Source of the DNA: Cristatella mucedo
Lineage: Eukaryota; Bryozoa; Phylactolaemata; Cristatellidae
DNA: 62,000 nt
Direction of reading: 5' to 3'
Assembly (NCBI GenBank): GCA_009760855.2
Contig: WPIO01000041.1
Coordinates: forward strand, 3,302,501-3,364,500
Each line of letters begins with the position of its first letter. Position 1 is the stretch's first letter. Positions 23,607-33,682 of this stretch are shown piece by piece. The notes under the pieces were generated by a model. The model did not search any database and was not told where the DNA came from. It worked only from the letters and a program-made list of their open reading frames with translations. Both the position numbers and the translations under genes were made by a program.

Positions 23607-24239
23607 ATTGCAAGCTGCAACGAACTTAAGTAGGCTACTACATCTCTTCATCTCACATATATACATGCATATATATACATGTCCTCTCGATATGCATAGA
23701 GTTTCTGCTACTTACCATCACCAATATTATAAATGTGCTTCATGTTTTATCCTTGCTTCTTTCAATGTGGTCTTTTTCAGACCAATTATCAAGGTATTAA
23801 AACTAGACCGGAATCACTGCAATAGCATGCACTTAGTTTCCTATAAGAGCAACCCAGGCCACTAGAGAAAGCTCAACTGAAGCTATTGCATGAGAATTGA
23901 AAAATAGCGTTTGTACATTTTGCTAACTGAGCCAAGTCTCCATCCAGGCGCCTTACAACTCGCTGCCAGAGTAGCAGTAACCAAGGGTTACTGAAACGCA
24001 TGCAATCATGCTTAGAGGAGCAAGCAGGCGAGCATGTATCAGGCTTAGAACAACCTACAGAAAGACACAAGAGAACAGTCAGGGCTACCAGTACGTAGAA
24101 TCCGCGGTTAGTAGCAGGCCCCATACCGGGCTTAGGTAGCAGCTCAAGGGACGACACAAGAACGAAATGAACAGGAAGTTCACTGGGCCGCTAGGAAAGC
24201 GGAGAGAAAAGCGGGCTCCTGAAAACTGAGAAGGAAGGT
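23607..24239. other. No gene recognised
   Basis: Short open frames only. A faint SINE2-like hairpin (AACTGAGCCAAGTCTCCATC near 23926) may be an old remnant. Confidence 0.4.
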
Positions 24240-25390
24240 GATCGACAATCATTGCATGCAGCTAAAGGATCCGACGAGTTTCAGCCCTTCGATACATTTG
24301 AGCTGAAGGCTCGATCGCCGCAGGATTGAACTTGAGTTCGGCGATCGGCAGGACCTAGTAAGACGATGAGTGAGTAATACGAAGGAACTCAGGTGAAGCA
24401 AGTTGTTCGGTCCGGGTGGGCGGGTGCAAGTACGTGAAGCAAAGAGCATCTTACCAACAGCAGGAGATCTTGAGATCGAGTCGATGCTTGATAGGGACCC
24501 GGTGAGGCTCAGACGGAATCGGTGTGAAATGTGGCATCTTCGCCGTTGGCGTCAGACTATTGGAGCTGCTGAGTTGTGCAACGTGAAAGATTATTAAGGG
24601 TACAGGCTTGGAGTCCTTAACGACGGGAAATGCGGCGATCTGAATGCGATGTAATGAAATTGCGTGAACTAACTTGACTGTCGTACGATTGACTATACAG
24701 GCCCATTCTTCAGCTGAAAGTGGTTCAATTTGCCTGTGGACGGTATGTACTCATTCGAGTCAGTTTTGAAATAGCGCACCCAGAGCACGGGTAGACGCCA
24801 CCAGAGTGAGGCAAGATGATTCAGTCTTTCGTGTGAGAAGTCTTTTAGCACGACACCAAGCTTTTCTAACAATATTAGGTTGGTCTTATAGTCATAGAGC
24901 TTCAGGAACTGAGTAGCCATTCCTACAGGAATGTCATCGATGTAGGCTGATTGGCAATTAAGGATGCGGCGTAGGTGGAGCTCGGATGCGTGCGTTACTT
25001 GAACCGGTCGATTAATATGTCGATCTGTGTGTCGTCGGTGTAGAAGCGATGGCCGCGATTTCGCTTAGCAATGCCATTGGCTAGAAGATAAAAGGGCAGC
25101 ATGGACAGCGGAAAGACGTGACCTAAGAGGCCTAAGACTACCTACCCTGCTGCTCCAGAGCTTGAGGCTCTAGCTCTCCGGCTGACCATCGGCCGTTGAC
25201 ACGTGCAATCTGACATCTCTCCCTGAAGTAGGACCTCACCAAGCACTGCGCCAGCGATGCACGGGTTTGTTAAAAGGCGCTCCTTAAGGTAGTCGTGGTC
25301 ATTTAGCTCAAACGCTGCTGGGAGAGGAGAGGAACTGCCGGAAGAAGGGATGCCGAAGAGACCCTCCAGCGGACGCTATTTCTCAGAAGG
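24240..25390 (-). mobile_element. Diverged CR1-like LINE fragment
   Basis: On the minus strand around 25010-25110 the translation reads ANGIAKRN...FYTDDTQIDI, matching ADVIAKHN...FYADDTQLYL of LINE A including the catalytic DD. Around 24870-24950 YIDDIP..MATQFLKL...KTNL matches CIDDI.SWMAANFLKL..DKTNL. The rest is too decayed to assign, so it is either an old LINE A copy or a third lineage. Not functional. Confidence 0.6.
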
Positions 25391-25594
25391 TCGTAGCGAA
25401 CGCTAGATAGGGAAGTTTCTATGGAATAGAATGCATTTAATACGTACATTTAATACATTTAGATATACATTTCTTAGGGGCACTTCGCCCTAAGAACGCA
25501 ACAAAGGGCGTCAATGTCAATATCGATAGTTGTGAGATATACGCTTTACAGTACGGGGGGGGGGGCACCCTAGAGATATCTGCTTGATCAGCTT

Positions 25595-26205
25595 TTTTCC
25601 ACAATTTATACTCAACCTCTGGCTGATGTAATCGCCAAGCACGAGGATGAGGCTTTCGTATCTATGCATCGCGCTGGTTTAACCAAGCGGTTAAGGTACT
25701 CGCCCCGACCAAGGTCTGGCCGAGGTCGTGGGCTCCAGCCCCGTGGCCCATGTGAAGTGCTTGACTAAAGATTTAAGTTCTCTATGGGCGCTACACAAAG
25801 CAATTATGTTATACTGTATTATTATTTCGCAGATGACACACAGCTGTGTGACCCGCAGCTTTGATCTAAAACCTACTCGTTCCAGGACGTGCTGGATTCA
25901 CTCGTCTGCCTTGATACTTTAATCCCTTAATCCGGATTTGCTGACATTTGCATTCGGAGAAAACCTCTGACATAGAATTGCGGAAAACAACTAACTCACT
26001 AGTTACGGCCAGCCTAGTGTTACTCGGGCATTGGAACACCTAGCCCTCCAAAAATGGGCTCGGTCAGCATGTCTTCTTTTGCGTCGGCACGAAATTTCGG
26101 TGTACTGAACTAAAGTGATTTTTCTCAGCAAGAAAAATCACCAGTTCCGTAGTCAAGTCTGCCCTCATTTTCAGTTCCAAAACATTGCAAAAGTCTGACC
26201 AGCTT
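25595..26205 (+). mobile_element. LINE A reverse transcriptase fragment split by a SINE2
   Basis: Left part 25595-25669 reads as YTQPLADVIAKHE; right part from about 25816 resumes as FADDTQLC, the catalytic Y/FADD block, then decays through the DDKTN and DLSLDDH region near 26100-26200. The SINE2 sits immediately before the catalytic motif. Confidence 0.75.
25670..25815 (+). mobile_element. SINE2 nested in LINE A
   Basis: A box TGGTTTAACCAAGCGG at 25676, B box GGTCGTGGGCTCCAGCCCC at about 25723 and the tail with TTAAGTTCTCTATGGGCGCT near 25772. Confidence 0.85.
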
Positions 26206-26214
26206 AAATATGAA

Positions 26215-26632
26215 ATAAATAACTCACTTGTATAGCACTCTAAGAGAACTTAATCTCTACTCGGGCGCTTCACGCATGCCACTGGACTCGAGCCCATGAT
26301 CTCGGACATCAAATGCATTGTAATGTTTTGTGTCTTCATCTGTAGCTCGCTCAACCACAAATACTAAGTGGGTGTTACGTAGGAGCGATTTTTTATTGCA
26401 CACTCAAAGCCCAAGCGGCTTTCGGTACCGAGCAAACTTCGTGTCACGCAATAAAGAGAAAGTTAGAGACATAGCTGAGTCAGGATAGCAGTCAAGGTAG
26501 TGAGTAGCATGGAAGTAGCAGCTCAGGATGGCTGGAAAGGATGTGCTATAGCCGGAAAGCAGGAGAGTAGACGTTCACCCCGACCTCAGTTGCGGCGAGC
26601 ACCCCAACCACTGGGCCAAACCAGTGAGGCAT
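26215..26632 (-). mobile_element. SINE2 split by a LINE B fragment
   Basis: Tail and B box part at 26215-26311 (TATAGCACTCTAAGAGAACT; GGACTCGAGCCCATGATCTC), head part at 26573-26632 (ACCCCGACCTCAG... CAACCACTGGGCCAAACCAG). The two halves join into one SINE2 if the LINE B piece is removed. Confidence 0.75.
26312..26572 (-). mobile_element. LINE B 3' fragment nested in SINE2
   Basis: ATGCATTGTAATG tail at 26314, terminus CTTCATCTGTAGCTCGC at 26334, GCCCAAGCGGCTTTCGGTAC block at 26409. Confidence 0.75.
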
Positions 26633-26849
26633 AGAAGAGGATACATCCGAGTTTCTCCATGCGTGCATGTCGCACTGTCGCGACCTTTGTAAATAATTAC
26701 TTGCGTCTTCCAGCCTGTAGAATGATAAGCTTACAGTTATTAAAAAATTATGTAGCCAGACTTTTCTATTATTGACGTCCCATTAATTTATAATTAAGAT
26801 AATTTATACAATTTATAAGGTAAAATTTATAATTACTGATAATTTCTGT

Positions 26850-27010
26850 TACGCCACTTATCATAGACCTGCACTGACTTCCTATCAAGAAGCATATCGA
26901 TTTCAAATTTTTCTCCCCTCACTTTTAGGTCCATTCATTCTCTTGCTCCGGCTTACCTATTTGAACTACTTATCAATAAAGCTAGCACATATACCTCCCG
27001 GCCTCCGGAC
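26850..27010 (+). mobile_element. LINE A C-terminal fragment
   Basis: Sequence near 26870-26990 reads as a decayed LHWLPVKQRIDFKVLS..FRSIHSLAPAYL block. Confidence 0.65.
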
Positions 27011-27099
27011 TCGAGTCATTTAGCTCTGCCTCAACTAACTAACCTCAAGTCCATAACCGTTCCCGGGTTTGTATAGCTATCTGTCCGAGGTCAAGATTG

Positions 27100-27222
27100 C
27101 AAGCAACCACACGGCAATTTATTTCAATTACATTTCCCTTTGCAGCAAATGTAAAGCGCCTAGAAAGAGATTGAGTTCTCTGAAAGCGCTTTATCATGTG
27201 CATTATTATTTTTATTATTATT
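27100..27222 (+). mobile_element. LINE A 3' UTR and tail
   Basis: CAGCAAATGTAAAGCGCCTA at 27142, hairpin to 27192 and ATTATTATTTTTATTATTAT tail. Confidence 0.85.
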
Positions 27223-27359
27223 GCGTCAGCACTACTGTTGGCCACACTTGCACGGCCACATGGTGTGAAGACATGGTGGCAGATCAAGAGATTACAATAT
27301 TTAAGTCGAACAGCTTTCAAAATGTTCACAGTGCTAACGGTCGTAGAGTAGTTGCTAAC

Positions 27360-27810
27360 TGACGAATGTAATGTAATGTAATGTATCTCCGTCAGTAACT
27401 CCACAAAGTCATACAGACCATGTGGGTGTTACGCAGGAGAGTTTTATTTAGCGCACTCACAGCCTAAGCGGCTTTCGGTACGCATTCGGTAGCCCACAGA
27501 CTTCGTCTCACGCAACAAAGAGAAAGTGGGAAGCATAGCAGAGTTAGGAGAGCAGTTGAGGTAGTGAGTAGCATAGAAGTAGCAGTTCAGGACCGCTGAA
27601 AAAGATGTGCCATAGTCGGCATCAGGAGAGTAGATGTCGTTGCATAAGAACTGTGGAAGCGAGTTCCACAGTCTAGGACCTGCAGAGCTAAAGCTTTTGT
27701 CGCCAACTGTCTTTAAGCGGAGGAATGGGACAGCTAATTTATTGTCCACACAGGACCTGAGGGCGCGAACAGGCTGAAACTGATGCAGCAGTTCAGCTAG
27801 GTAGGTTCAA
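27360..27810 (-). mobile_element. LINE B 3' fragment, well preserved
   Basis: AATGTAATGTAATG tail at 27367, terminus at 27383, and an open C-terminal reading frame (27749-27447) containing AVPFLRLKTVGDKSFSSAG and RLWNSLPQFLCNDIYS. It is the best reference for the LINE B end in this window. Confidence 0.85.
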
Positions 27811-28099
27811 GGTTTTCAAGTCATATTTAGATCAGTCGTTTGGTTAGCAGACTTGCTTAGGGTAGGTCATAAGTCAGGCTTGTTATTGGCAGGTTCGCTG
27901 CTGGCAGGTCACAGGTTACCTAGTTTAATTGTTTATTATTCAGAACAAGCGGACGGACATCGTACGGCCTATGAGCTGATTAAGCGTCTACATTCTTCGC
28001 CTACTCGATTGATCCCGATCGATTTGCTCATCGTCCACACATAGGCGTGGACCGGACCGACCTTCGCTTCGTCGAATATCTCAGTCGTCATTTATAGCA

Positions 28100-28788
28100 A
28101 TGCCGCGCCCACACTATCGCTGGCTAACGCACGCCTCGCGGTTCGCCACGAAGCGAGCGGCCATCGTCCTTATCGCAGCCTCTTTGGCCGGCATTTGCTT
28201 CTTCCTAAATGCAAGAGTGCGCGGAGGACGCAGTCCGTCGCAGTCCATCGAAAGTGACGACAAAGAGGAAGGCGGCATCGGAGGAAGCTTCGACGAGCGT
28301 CCGTCGCGGCTGCCGTCTGCATCGCGTCGGCTGCGGCAGCCGCCGAAGGGCGACGCAAATCGCTACGGCCACACGCAGCGGCTACGAGGTCTGATGCTGC
28401 GCTCGTCAACGCCCGTCGGCAACGCCTCTGGCGAAGTGGAGCACACGGTTCGATGGTCGCTGGTCGCCACGTTCTCGCCTCACGTGGAGGACCACGTGAG
28501 GCGGATGCTCGGCGACCGCTTCGGCGAAGTGCAGGTGCACGCGCTCGGCCCGGCGATCAGCCGCTGGAGGGGCTCTCTCGTGGCCAACATTCGAGTCTGG
28601 AACGCCCAGTTCTTGCTGCACAAGCTAGAAAAGACGAGCCGTCCGATAGAGAGCTGGCAGGAGAACTACGTGTACACAGTGAGGCTGGACAGCGACTACA
28701 AGCCTCTCTCTTTCGGCGGACTTCTTCCCATTCCCACTACGACCAACGCTTACATGCCGTATCGTAAAGATGGACCGCTAGATCCAAG
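28100..28788 (+). CDS. Gene 1, exon 1: type II membrane protein with GH130-like propeller (N-terminal part)
   Basis: Encodes residues 1-229 plus two bases of codon 230. The ATG at 28100 has an A three bases upstream, and the basic stretch (residues 1-19) leads into a hydrophobic segment at about 20-36, so I predict a single-pass type II protein of the secretory pathway. A low-complexity stem follows to about residue 95. Residues 95-230 align closely with gene 2: QRLRG, VRWS.VATFSP, FG/NE..VHALGPA, ESWQENYVY, and IPTTTNAY.PYRKDGPLDP. The NAS near residue 112 is a glycosylation sequon. The exon ends AG at the DPR motif with donor GTGGGT at 28789. DPR followed by a hydrophobic strand is typical of GH130-type propellers; that assignment is from memory of the family, not a search. 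Function inferred only: Golgi/ER glycan-active or glycan-binding enzyme. Confidence 0.8.
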
Positions 28789-28894
28789 GTGGGTGCGTGC
28801 GTGCGTGCAGAGTGGTCAGTTGCTGCAGCAGATTCCGACCGTTTGAATGCAAATACAGCTGAGTATCGTCAGCATAAAAGTGATATCCTATTCT

Positions 28895-29030
28895 ATGTAA
28901 TGTAATGTAATGTATCTCCGTCAGTAACTCCACAAAGTCATAAAGACCACGTGGGTGTTACGCAGGAGAGTTTTGTATAGCGCACTCACAGCCTAAGCGG
29001 CTTTCGGTACGCATTCGGTAGCCAACAGTG
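28895..29030 (-). mobile_element. LINE B terminal fragment (left arm of an inverted pair)
   Basis: TGTAATGTAATGTAATGTAT tail at 28896, terminus, and the block up to GGTAGCCAACAG. About 135 bp, nearly identical in reverse complement to the right-hand copy ending at 29911. Confidence 0.85.
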
Positions 29031-29039
29031 GGCCTTAAT

Positions 29040-29170
29040 CCCCTTTCCCAGACGTTGAGTATAAATGTTTGAGTATAAATGGCGAACAGCAAGGGACCGA
29101 GGACGGACCCTTAAGGGATTCCACAGGTTACCGGTTTCGATGGTTTTTTCCGACGGTCTCTGGTGACCCC
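29040..29170 (-). mobile_element. CR1-like reverse transcriptase fragment
   Basis: On the minus strand it reads GIP, stop, GSVLGPLLFAIYT, the RT motif 4 region with one nonsense change. The family cannot be told from so short a piece. Confidence 0.6.
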
Positions 29171-29480
29171 TGTGAAAGGGTCGTTCTGTAGGGCTCGCGG
29201 GCGCCCGATGGCGGCGCAATGAAGAGCGAAGCCCCCACAAGCGTTGTCGACGACGGCTGTATTATACGATCTAGCAGCCGTCGTGCGTGCTGCTCCGGAG
29301 CACGAGGTGTTAAAAGACAGAAGAGAGTGGATAGCGTGCGTGCAGGCCGACGCACAGGCAGAAAGTGAATTGCGCTGCAAGGAACGAGTCACGTGCCGGT
29401 AAGGAGCGCTCCGGTTGGGCGGACAAAACGTCGGCTGGGGGGGGGGGCGGAACCACGTGACGACGATCACACGCCCACAG

Positions 29481-29523
29481 TTCGACCCCTAAAGGGTCGC
29501 GACCTACAGGTTGAGAACCGCTG
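29481..29523. mobile_element. hAT-type DNA transposon terminus
   Basis: Ends with GGGTCGCGACC...GGTTGAGAACCGCTG, whose reverse complement starts CAGCGGTTCTCAACC. This matches the well-known terminal inverted repeat of many hAT elements (recognised from memory). No matching left terminus was found in the window, so this is a solo end or a fragment. The GC-rich DNA at 29170-29480 may be its interior. Confidence 0.6.
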
Positions 29524-29596
29524 CAGAGTAGAGGAAGCACGTCTACTGGCGGGTGATAGCATGCCATCGTTAGTAAGCATAAGCAGGCTTCGGTGA

Positions 29597-29911
29597 CTGT
29601 GGAACTCGCTTCCACAATTCTTACGCAACGACATCTACTCTCCAACTGCCGACTATGGCACATCTTTTTCAGCGGTCCTGAACTGCTACTTCTATGCTAC
29701 TCACTACCTCAACTGCTCTCCTAACTCTGCTATGCTTCCCACTTTCTCTTTGTTGCGTGAGACGAAGTCTGTTGGCTACCGAATGCGTACCGAAAGCCGC
29801 TTAGGCTGTGAGTGCGCTATACAAAACTCTCCTGCGTAACACCCACATGGTCTTTATGACTTTGTGGAGTTACTGACGGAGATACATCACATTACATTAC
29901 ATTACATAGGC
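29597..29911 (+). mobile_element. LINE B 3' fragment (right arm of an inverted pair)
   Basis: Reads TGTGGAACTCGCTTCCACAA, the C-terminal coding end, the 3' UTR, GGAGTTACTGACGGAGATAC and ACATTACATTACATTACAT. Its last 135 bp mirror 28895-29030. Confidence 0.85.
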
Positions 29912-30533
29912 CATTAGCTAAAAATTTAGCCAATGGTGTGCAGCCGCCAGCGGGTTCATGCCGGTACTAGACTAGATGCCCAGACGCTAGCCAAACCGGA
30001 GAACAGCAATCCTCGTATTGCAAGCTGCGAGCCTAGACGCAAGCATGTCTGGGCCGAGCGTTGCTGTATGGGTGCGTGCAGACGAGATTACCGTCTGTGG
30101 ACCGGAAGTGAGATACGCCGTATTGAGTGCTGTTGAGTTGATGTTCTTCAACGGTGCTTGCTATCGAACAGACACGCTGACAAAGAACAGTTTACGCACA
30201 GAAATGGTTAATACTGTGGGAAATGTGGGTTTCTGGAATTTTTAGATGTCAAATCACGGGATGTCTTCGCGTCACTTGGTAGTGAGATTCAGAGGTTGGA
30301 AGATACAAAATACAAAATGCACTGGTGCCAAAGAATGTGAGGCTGGCACTAAGCGAAGTGACTTTCGCCGCAGGATCGTCGGACGCGAGGCTAGGCCCGA
30401 TGAGGAAGTACTTCCGATAGTTTGGCCTGAGCAAAGAATGAAAACACCCATTTGAGTTTATGAATGTTTACAGTACACAATCACTTTGCCACCTGAAAGC
30501 ATTTACTACGAATGTCAGTTGGGATATTTAATA

Positions 30534-31350
30534 GATAATAATAATAGTTCACTTGATAAAGCGCCCTCAGAGAACTTAATCTCTCTCTAGGCGCTTTACA
30601 TTTGCTGTAAAGTGAAATGCAATTGAATGGTAAGTAAAATCATGCTTGAAAAACAAACGAAATGAATAATATGGTTAGGGGTGACATGCACAGGGTCAGC
30701 ATGCAAATGTGGTTAGTGGCAGCATGCACAGTGTCAGCACACATAAGCACATCAAGGAAGAATCACAGGGACCCACTAAATGCTGTCCTAAATAGGTGTG
30801 CTTTTAGGTTCCTTTTAAATATTGTCAGGTCAGGGGATGTTCTGACGCAGGTCGGGAGGAAGTTCCAGGCTTTGGGAGCATATGAACTAAATGCACGGTC
30901 TCCAAAGGATTTAAGGTTTGTATGAGGTATTTCTAGACTGTTGGATTCCGAAAAGCGGGTGGTACGATGCTTGGCCTGATGGGGTAGTATATCTGACAGA
31001 TAGGCTGGAGCCATAGAATGAAGGGACCTAAAAGTGAGCGACAAAACCTTGAAGTCAATCCGTTGCTTGACTGGTATCCAGTGCAGGTCGGCGAGAAGTG
31101 GAGTAACGTGGCAACTGCGACGCTCACGACAGAAAAGCCTAGCTGCAGTGTTTTGCACCAGCTGCAACCGCCTGATCGCACATGCTGGTAGGCCAGTAAG
31201 CAGTGAGTTGCAGAAGTCGAGACGGGATCTCACGAATGCATGGACCAACTTAGATGTGGTATCTTTATCTAAACAAGCCCGAATTTTAGCAATGTTATGA
31301 AGCTGAAAATAGGCGGATTTGACTGTGGAGCTGATATGGTCGTTGTGCTC
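30534..31350 (-). mobile_element. LINE A 3' fragment
   Basis: (ATT)n tail at left, hairpin, 3' UTR, stop near 30766, then an intact C-terminal frame upward to DHISSTVKSAYFQL at about 31340, where the copy is 5'-truncated. The frame stays open beyond the truncation into unrelated sequence up to 31692, which I regard as chance. Lies antisense to gene 1 in its intron. Confidence 0.9.
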
Positions 31351-31743
31351 TTGAGCCATGGAGTGGCGGACAATGGTTCGCGGCTGATGACTCGGCGGCC
31401 AGGCGAAAATCCATACATTGGTGGGATCTGTGGGAACATTCATCAATCTCAGACTGCAGCCAGCTGTCGGGCGTTTCTGGAACAAAAAATGGCTCGGCAG
31501 TGCAAAGCAGCGAAATGCATGGAACAAAAGAGCTGCCTTTGAACTAAGCGGTAGGAAGGAGACGGCTGGATCCTCTAGGTAGCCGCAGCCGTCCAGAGTT
31601 CGTAGATTGGCTGTGGCTGCCCTGGCTTCTGCTAATACAGTGCTTGGTGTGGGAGCCTCGTTACTCGGTCGTGCGACCCAGCCCCACAACACGTTGTCCG
31701 GAGGGCAATCTACCCTGCGAAGATCTGAAAACTTACAGTGTTG

Positions 31744-31746
<3 letters not shown>

Positions 31747-31808
<62 letters not shown>
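31747..31808. repeat. (TC)n microsatellite
   Basis: About 62 bp of uninterrupted TC on the + strand, in the gene 1 intron. Confidence 0.95.
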
Positions 31809-31812
<4 letters not shown>

Positions 31813-31904
31813 ATTGCACTGAAGGGACCATTTTATTCACAATGGCTAGCGATCTTGTAGTGTTACTTCTAAGTCACCAAATCACGAAGTTATGACCCTG
31901 CCGA

Positions 31905-32076
31905 CTAAAACCTAACCACGATCGCACACTAGGGAAGGCGATTGCTTTTCACGACCGAGCTCCCGAGGTCGTGGGTTTAAATCCTGCAGTGGTTCTCTCT
32001 TTCTTGCAGCTGCAAGTGGTAGAGATAGCCATGAAAGCTCATATGTCGCTAAACAAAAGAAGCTGTTAAATCAGCT
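31905..32076 (+). mobile_element. SINE1 copy
   Basis: Head with CACGACCGAGCTCCCGAGGTCGTGGG near 31958 (hairpin arms), B box GGTTTAAATCC, body, and 3' end GAAGCTGTTAAATCAGCTAG at 32060. It is fused directly to a LINE A fragment. Confidence 0.8.
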
Positions 32077-32084
32077 AGTGTATC

Positions 32085-32472
32085 TCGTGCGAACCTCAAA
32101 TTCCTTGGAGATTGTACCTTTAGTTCGTATACTCCTAAAACCTGGAATTCACTTCCTATTTACGTCACGACATCCTCCAATTTGACTACATTTAAAAAGA
32201 AACTAAAAGTGCATTTATTTATCGCAGCATTTAGTGGGTCTATGTGATTCGTCATTTATGTGCTTATGCGTGCTGACACTGTGCTTGCTGCCACTGACCA
32301 TATTTGCATGGTGACCCTTGTGCACGGCACCCCTAACAATGCTAGGCTTGTTGCCATTGAACTTGCGACCACTAACCGCTTGATCGTGCTTCCTTTGCAG
32401 CAAATGGAAAGTGCCTAGAAAGTGACTGAGTTCTCTGAGGGCGCTATATCAAATGTACCATTATTATTTTTA
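32085..32472 (+). mobile_element. LINE A 3' fragment
   Basis: C-terminal coding end (YTPKTWNSLPIYV-like reading near 32130), 3' UTR, hairpin at 32405-32450, and ATTATTATTTTT tail. Confidence 0.85.
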
Positions 32473-32748
32473 AACCTACATCGCATCCGGGTCACCACGA
32501 CTCAACCTAGTCTCACAAATGCCTACACCCTACAACTAAGTCATTGCATGGCACCGGACATGTCTTCCACCCCAGATTTCTTTCCACTACCGCGCCGACC
32601 CAGCCTCGCACAAATCGCCCCGCGGCGACTGCGGCCGTGTCCTAGTGGCCGGCGTCGCTCCTCCGTCGCTCCTCTGGTGCTGCCGCCGGGCGAATTTCCG
32701 TCGCGCGGGAATGCGCGCATCCCGCTCTTTCCGCTGCAACAATTTCAG

Positions 32749-33486
32749 ATCGTTTGTCTACCAAGGACGTCTCTACGTCATCTTCTACTCGTACGCCCTC
32801 GAGTCGCCCGAGGCGGCTCCTTCGGCGAGGATGTACCTGTGGGACTACGAGAGAAGCGTCAAAGTGAGGCTCATCGTGGACGGGCTCGCCCTGCAGAGCG
32901 ACAGCGACATAAACTGGGTGCCGCTCGTCACGCGCCGCGGCGGCCTGTACCTCGTGTACAGTTTCGACCCGCTGCGCGTGCTCCGCTGTCGGCCGTCGAG
33001 CGGGCGCTGCGGCGTCGTCCACCAGCAGAGCGCGGCGCCCGAGCACCGATTCTCCGCGGCGAGCGACCACCTGCGCGGCGGCACGCCCTTCGTCGAGCAC
33101 CGGCACCCCTACTACTACAGCGTCGCCCACTCGTCGGCGTCGACGACCAACTGGTGGACCGTGTACCGAACGCACCTCGTCGTGCTCTGCGCCGACCCGT
33201 GGCGGCTCGTCTACGTCAGCGATCACGTGGCCGCGCGCTCCGACTGGCTTCGAGGCGCGCCGGTGGTCCTGGGCGCTTACATCCGCGACCCGTTCTGGTA
33301 TCCGACGTCACTCGTCGTACCGCAATCCTCGTCCGGCGGCGGCGGCGGCGATGCTGGCGAAGACGACGGCGGCGATGACGACTTCGTCGACGTCGGATGC
33401 CACATGAGCGACCACAGCAGCTACGTCGTTCGCCTCGCTGGCGTTCGTGCGCTGGTGGAGAGCGTGGCCCGCTCTGACGAAGACCT

Positions 33487-33524
<38 letters not shown>

Positions 33525-33682
33525 GAGACCGGCTGCTGCGGCGGAGGCCGGCGCGCGTGCGAGCCGCACAGCAGTACGTGCTGAATGGCTACAAGCGGGC
33601 CTACCGCGACGACCCGTCGGTAACGTTCATCGGCGGCGACGCAAGCAGCGACAACGCGACGACGCGGCACAGGGGTGGATAA
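32749..33682 (+). CDS. Gene 1, exon 2: GH130-like beta-propeller domain (C-terminal part), stop TAA
   Basis: Completes a 540-residue protein (codon 230 is AG|A, Arg). Motifs in order: SFVYQGRLYVIFYSYA (231-246), MYLWDYE (258-264), INWVPL (284-289), VYSFDPLRVLRC (299-310), LRGGTPFVEHRHPYYYSVAHS (338-358, in two conserved blocks), FWYPTSL (412-418), VGCHMSDHSS (445-454). The repeated pattern of a strand ending in an aromatic/His-rich loop, with RGGTP and a late G..D, fits five-bladed GH130-type propellers. Compared with gene 2 it has an acidic/Gly insert at about 423-444 and a run of 11 Gly at 477-487 encoded by (GGC)n at 33488-33520. Third positions are strongly G/C. Catalytic competence is not established. 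Confidence 0.85.
33488..33520 (+). repeat. (GGC)n coding microsatellite in gene 1
   Basis: Eleven consecutive Gly codons, all GGC. A second shorter (GGC) run is at 33337-33351. Both lie in regions without counterpart in gene 2. Confidence 0.9.

Larger units (their letters stand above)
28789..32748 (+). other. Gene 1 intron (3960 bp), filled with transposon copies
   Basis: GT at 28789-28790 and AG at 32747-32748 (preceded by AACAATTTC). It splits the Arg codon AG|A of the DPR motif. It holds two LINE B ends in inverted orientation, a hAT terminus, a CR1-like RT fragment, two LINE A fragments, a SINE1 and a TC repeat. Stretches 29912-30533 and 31351-31744 show no recognised element. The last 280 bp before the acceptor are GC-rich and continue as open frame, so an alternative acceptor upstream cannot be excluded; the alignment with gene 2 supports 32749. 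Confidence 0.8.

Noticed and set aside
25471-25497. Hairpin CTTAGGG...CCCTAAG as a terminator
   Set aside because: Short isolated palindrome with no gene context.
25723-25745. Functional tRNA gene suggested by A and B boxes
   Set aside because: Body does not fold as a complete cloverleaf by eye and the same head recurs in many copies with LINE A-like tails, so these are SINEs.
28895-29911. A DNA transposon with 135-bp terminal inverted repeats
   Set aside because: Both ends are LINE B 3' ends found alone elsewhere; kept only as a finding to test, not as a named transposon.
31345-31692. Upstream extension of the LINE A frame in the gene 1 intron (minus strand)
   Set aside because: The LINE match stops at DHISSTVKS; the extension has no similarity to other copies and is a chance open frame.
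32645-32748. Open frame upstream of the gene 1 acceptor as extra coding sequence
   Set aside because: No counterpart in gene 2, and the AG at 32747 joins exon 1 with the same phase and residue as in gene 2.
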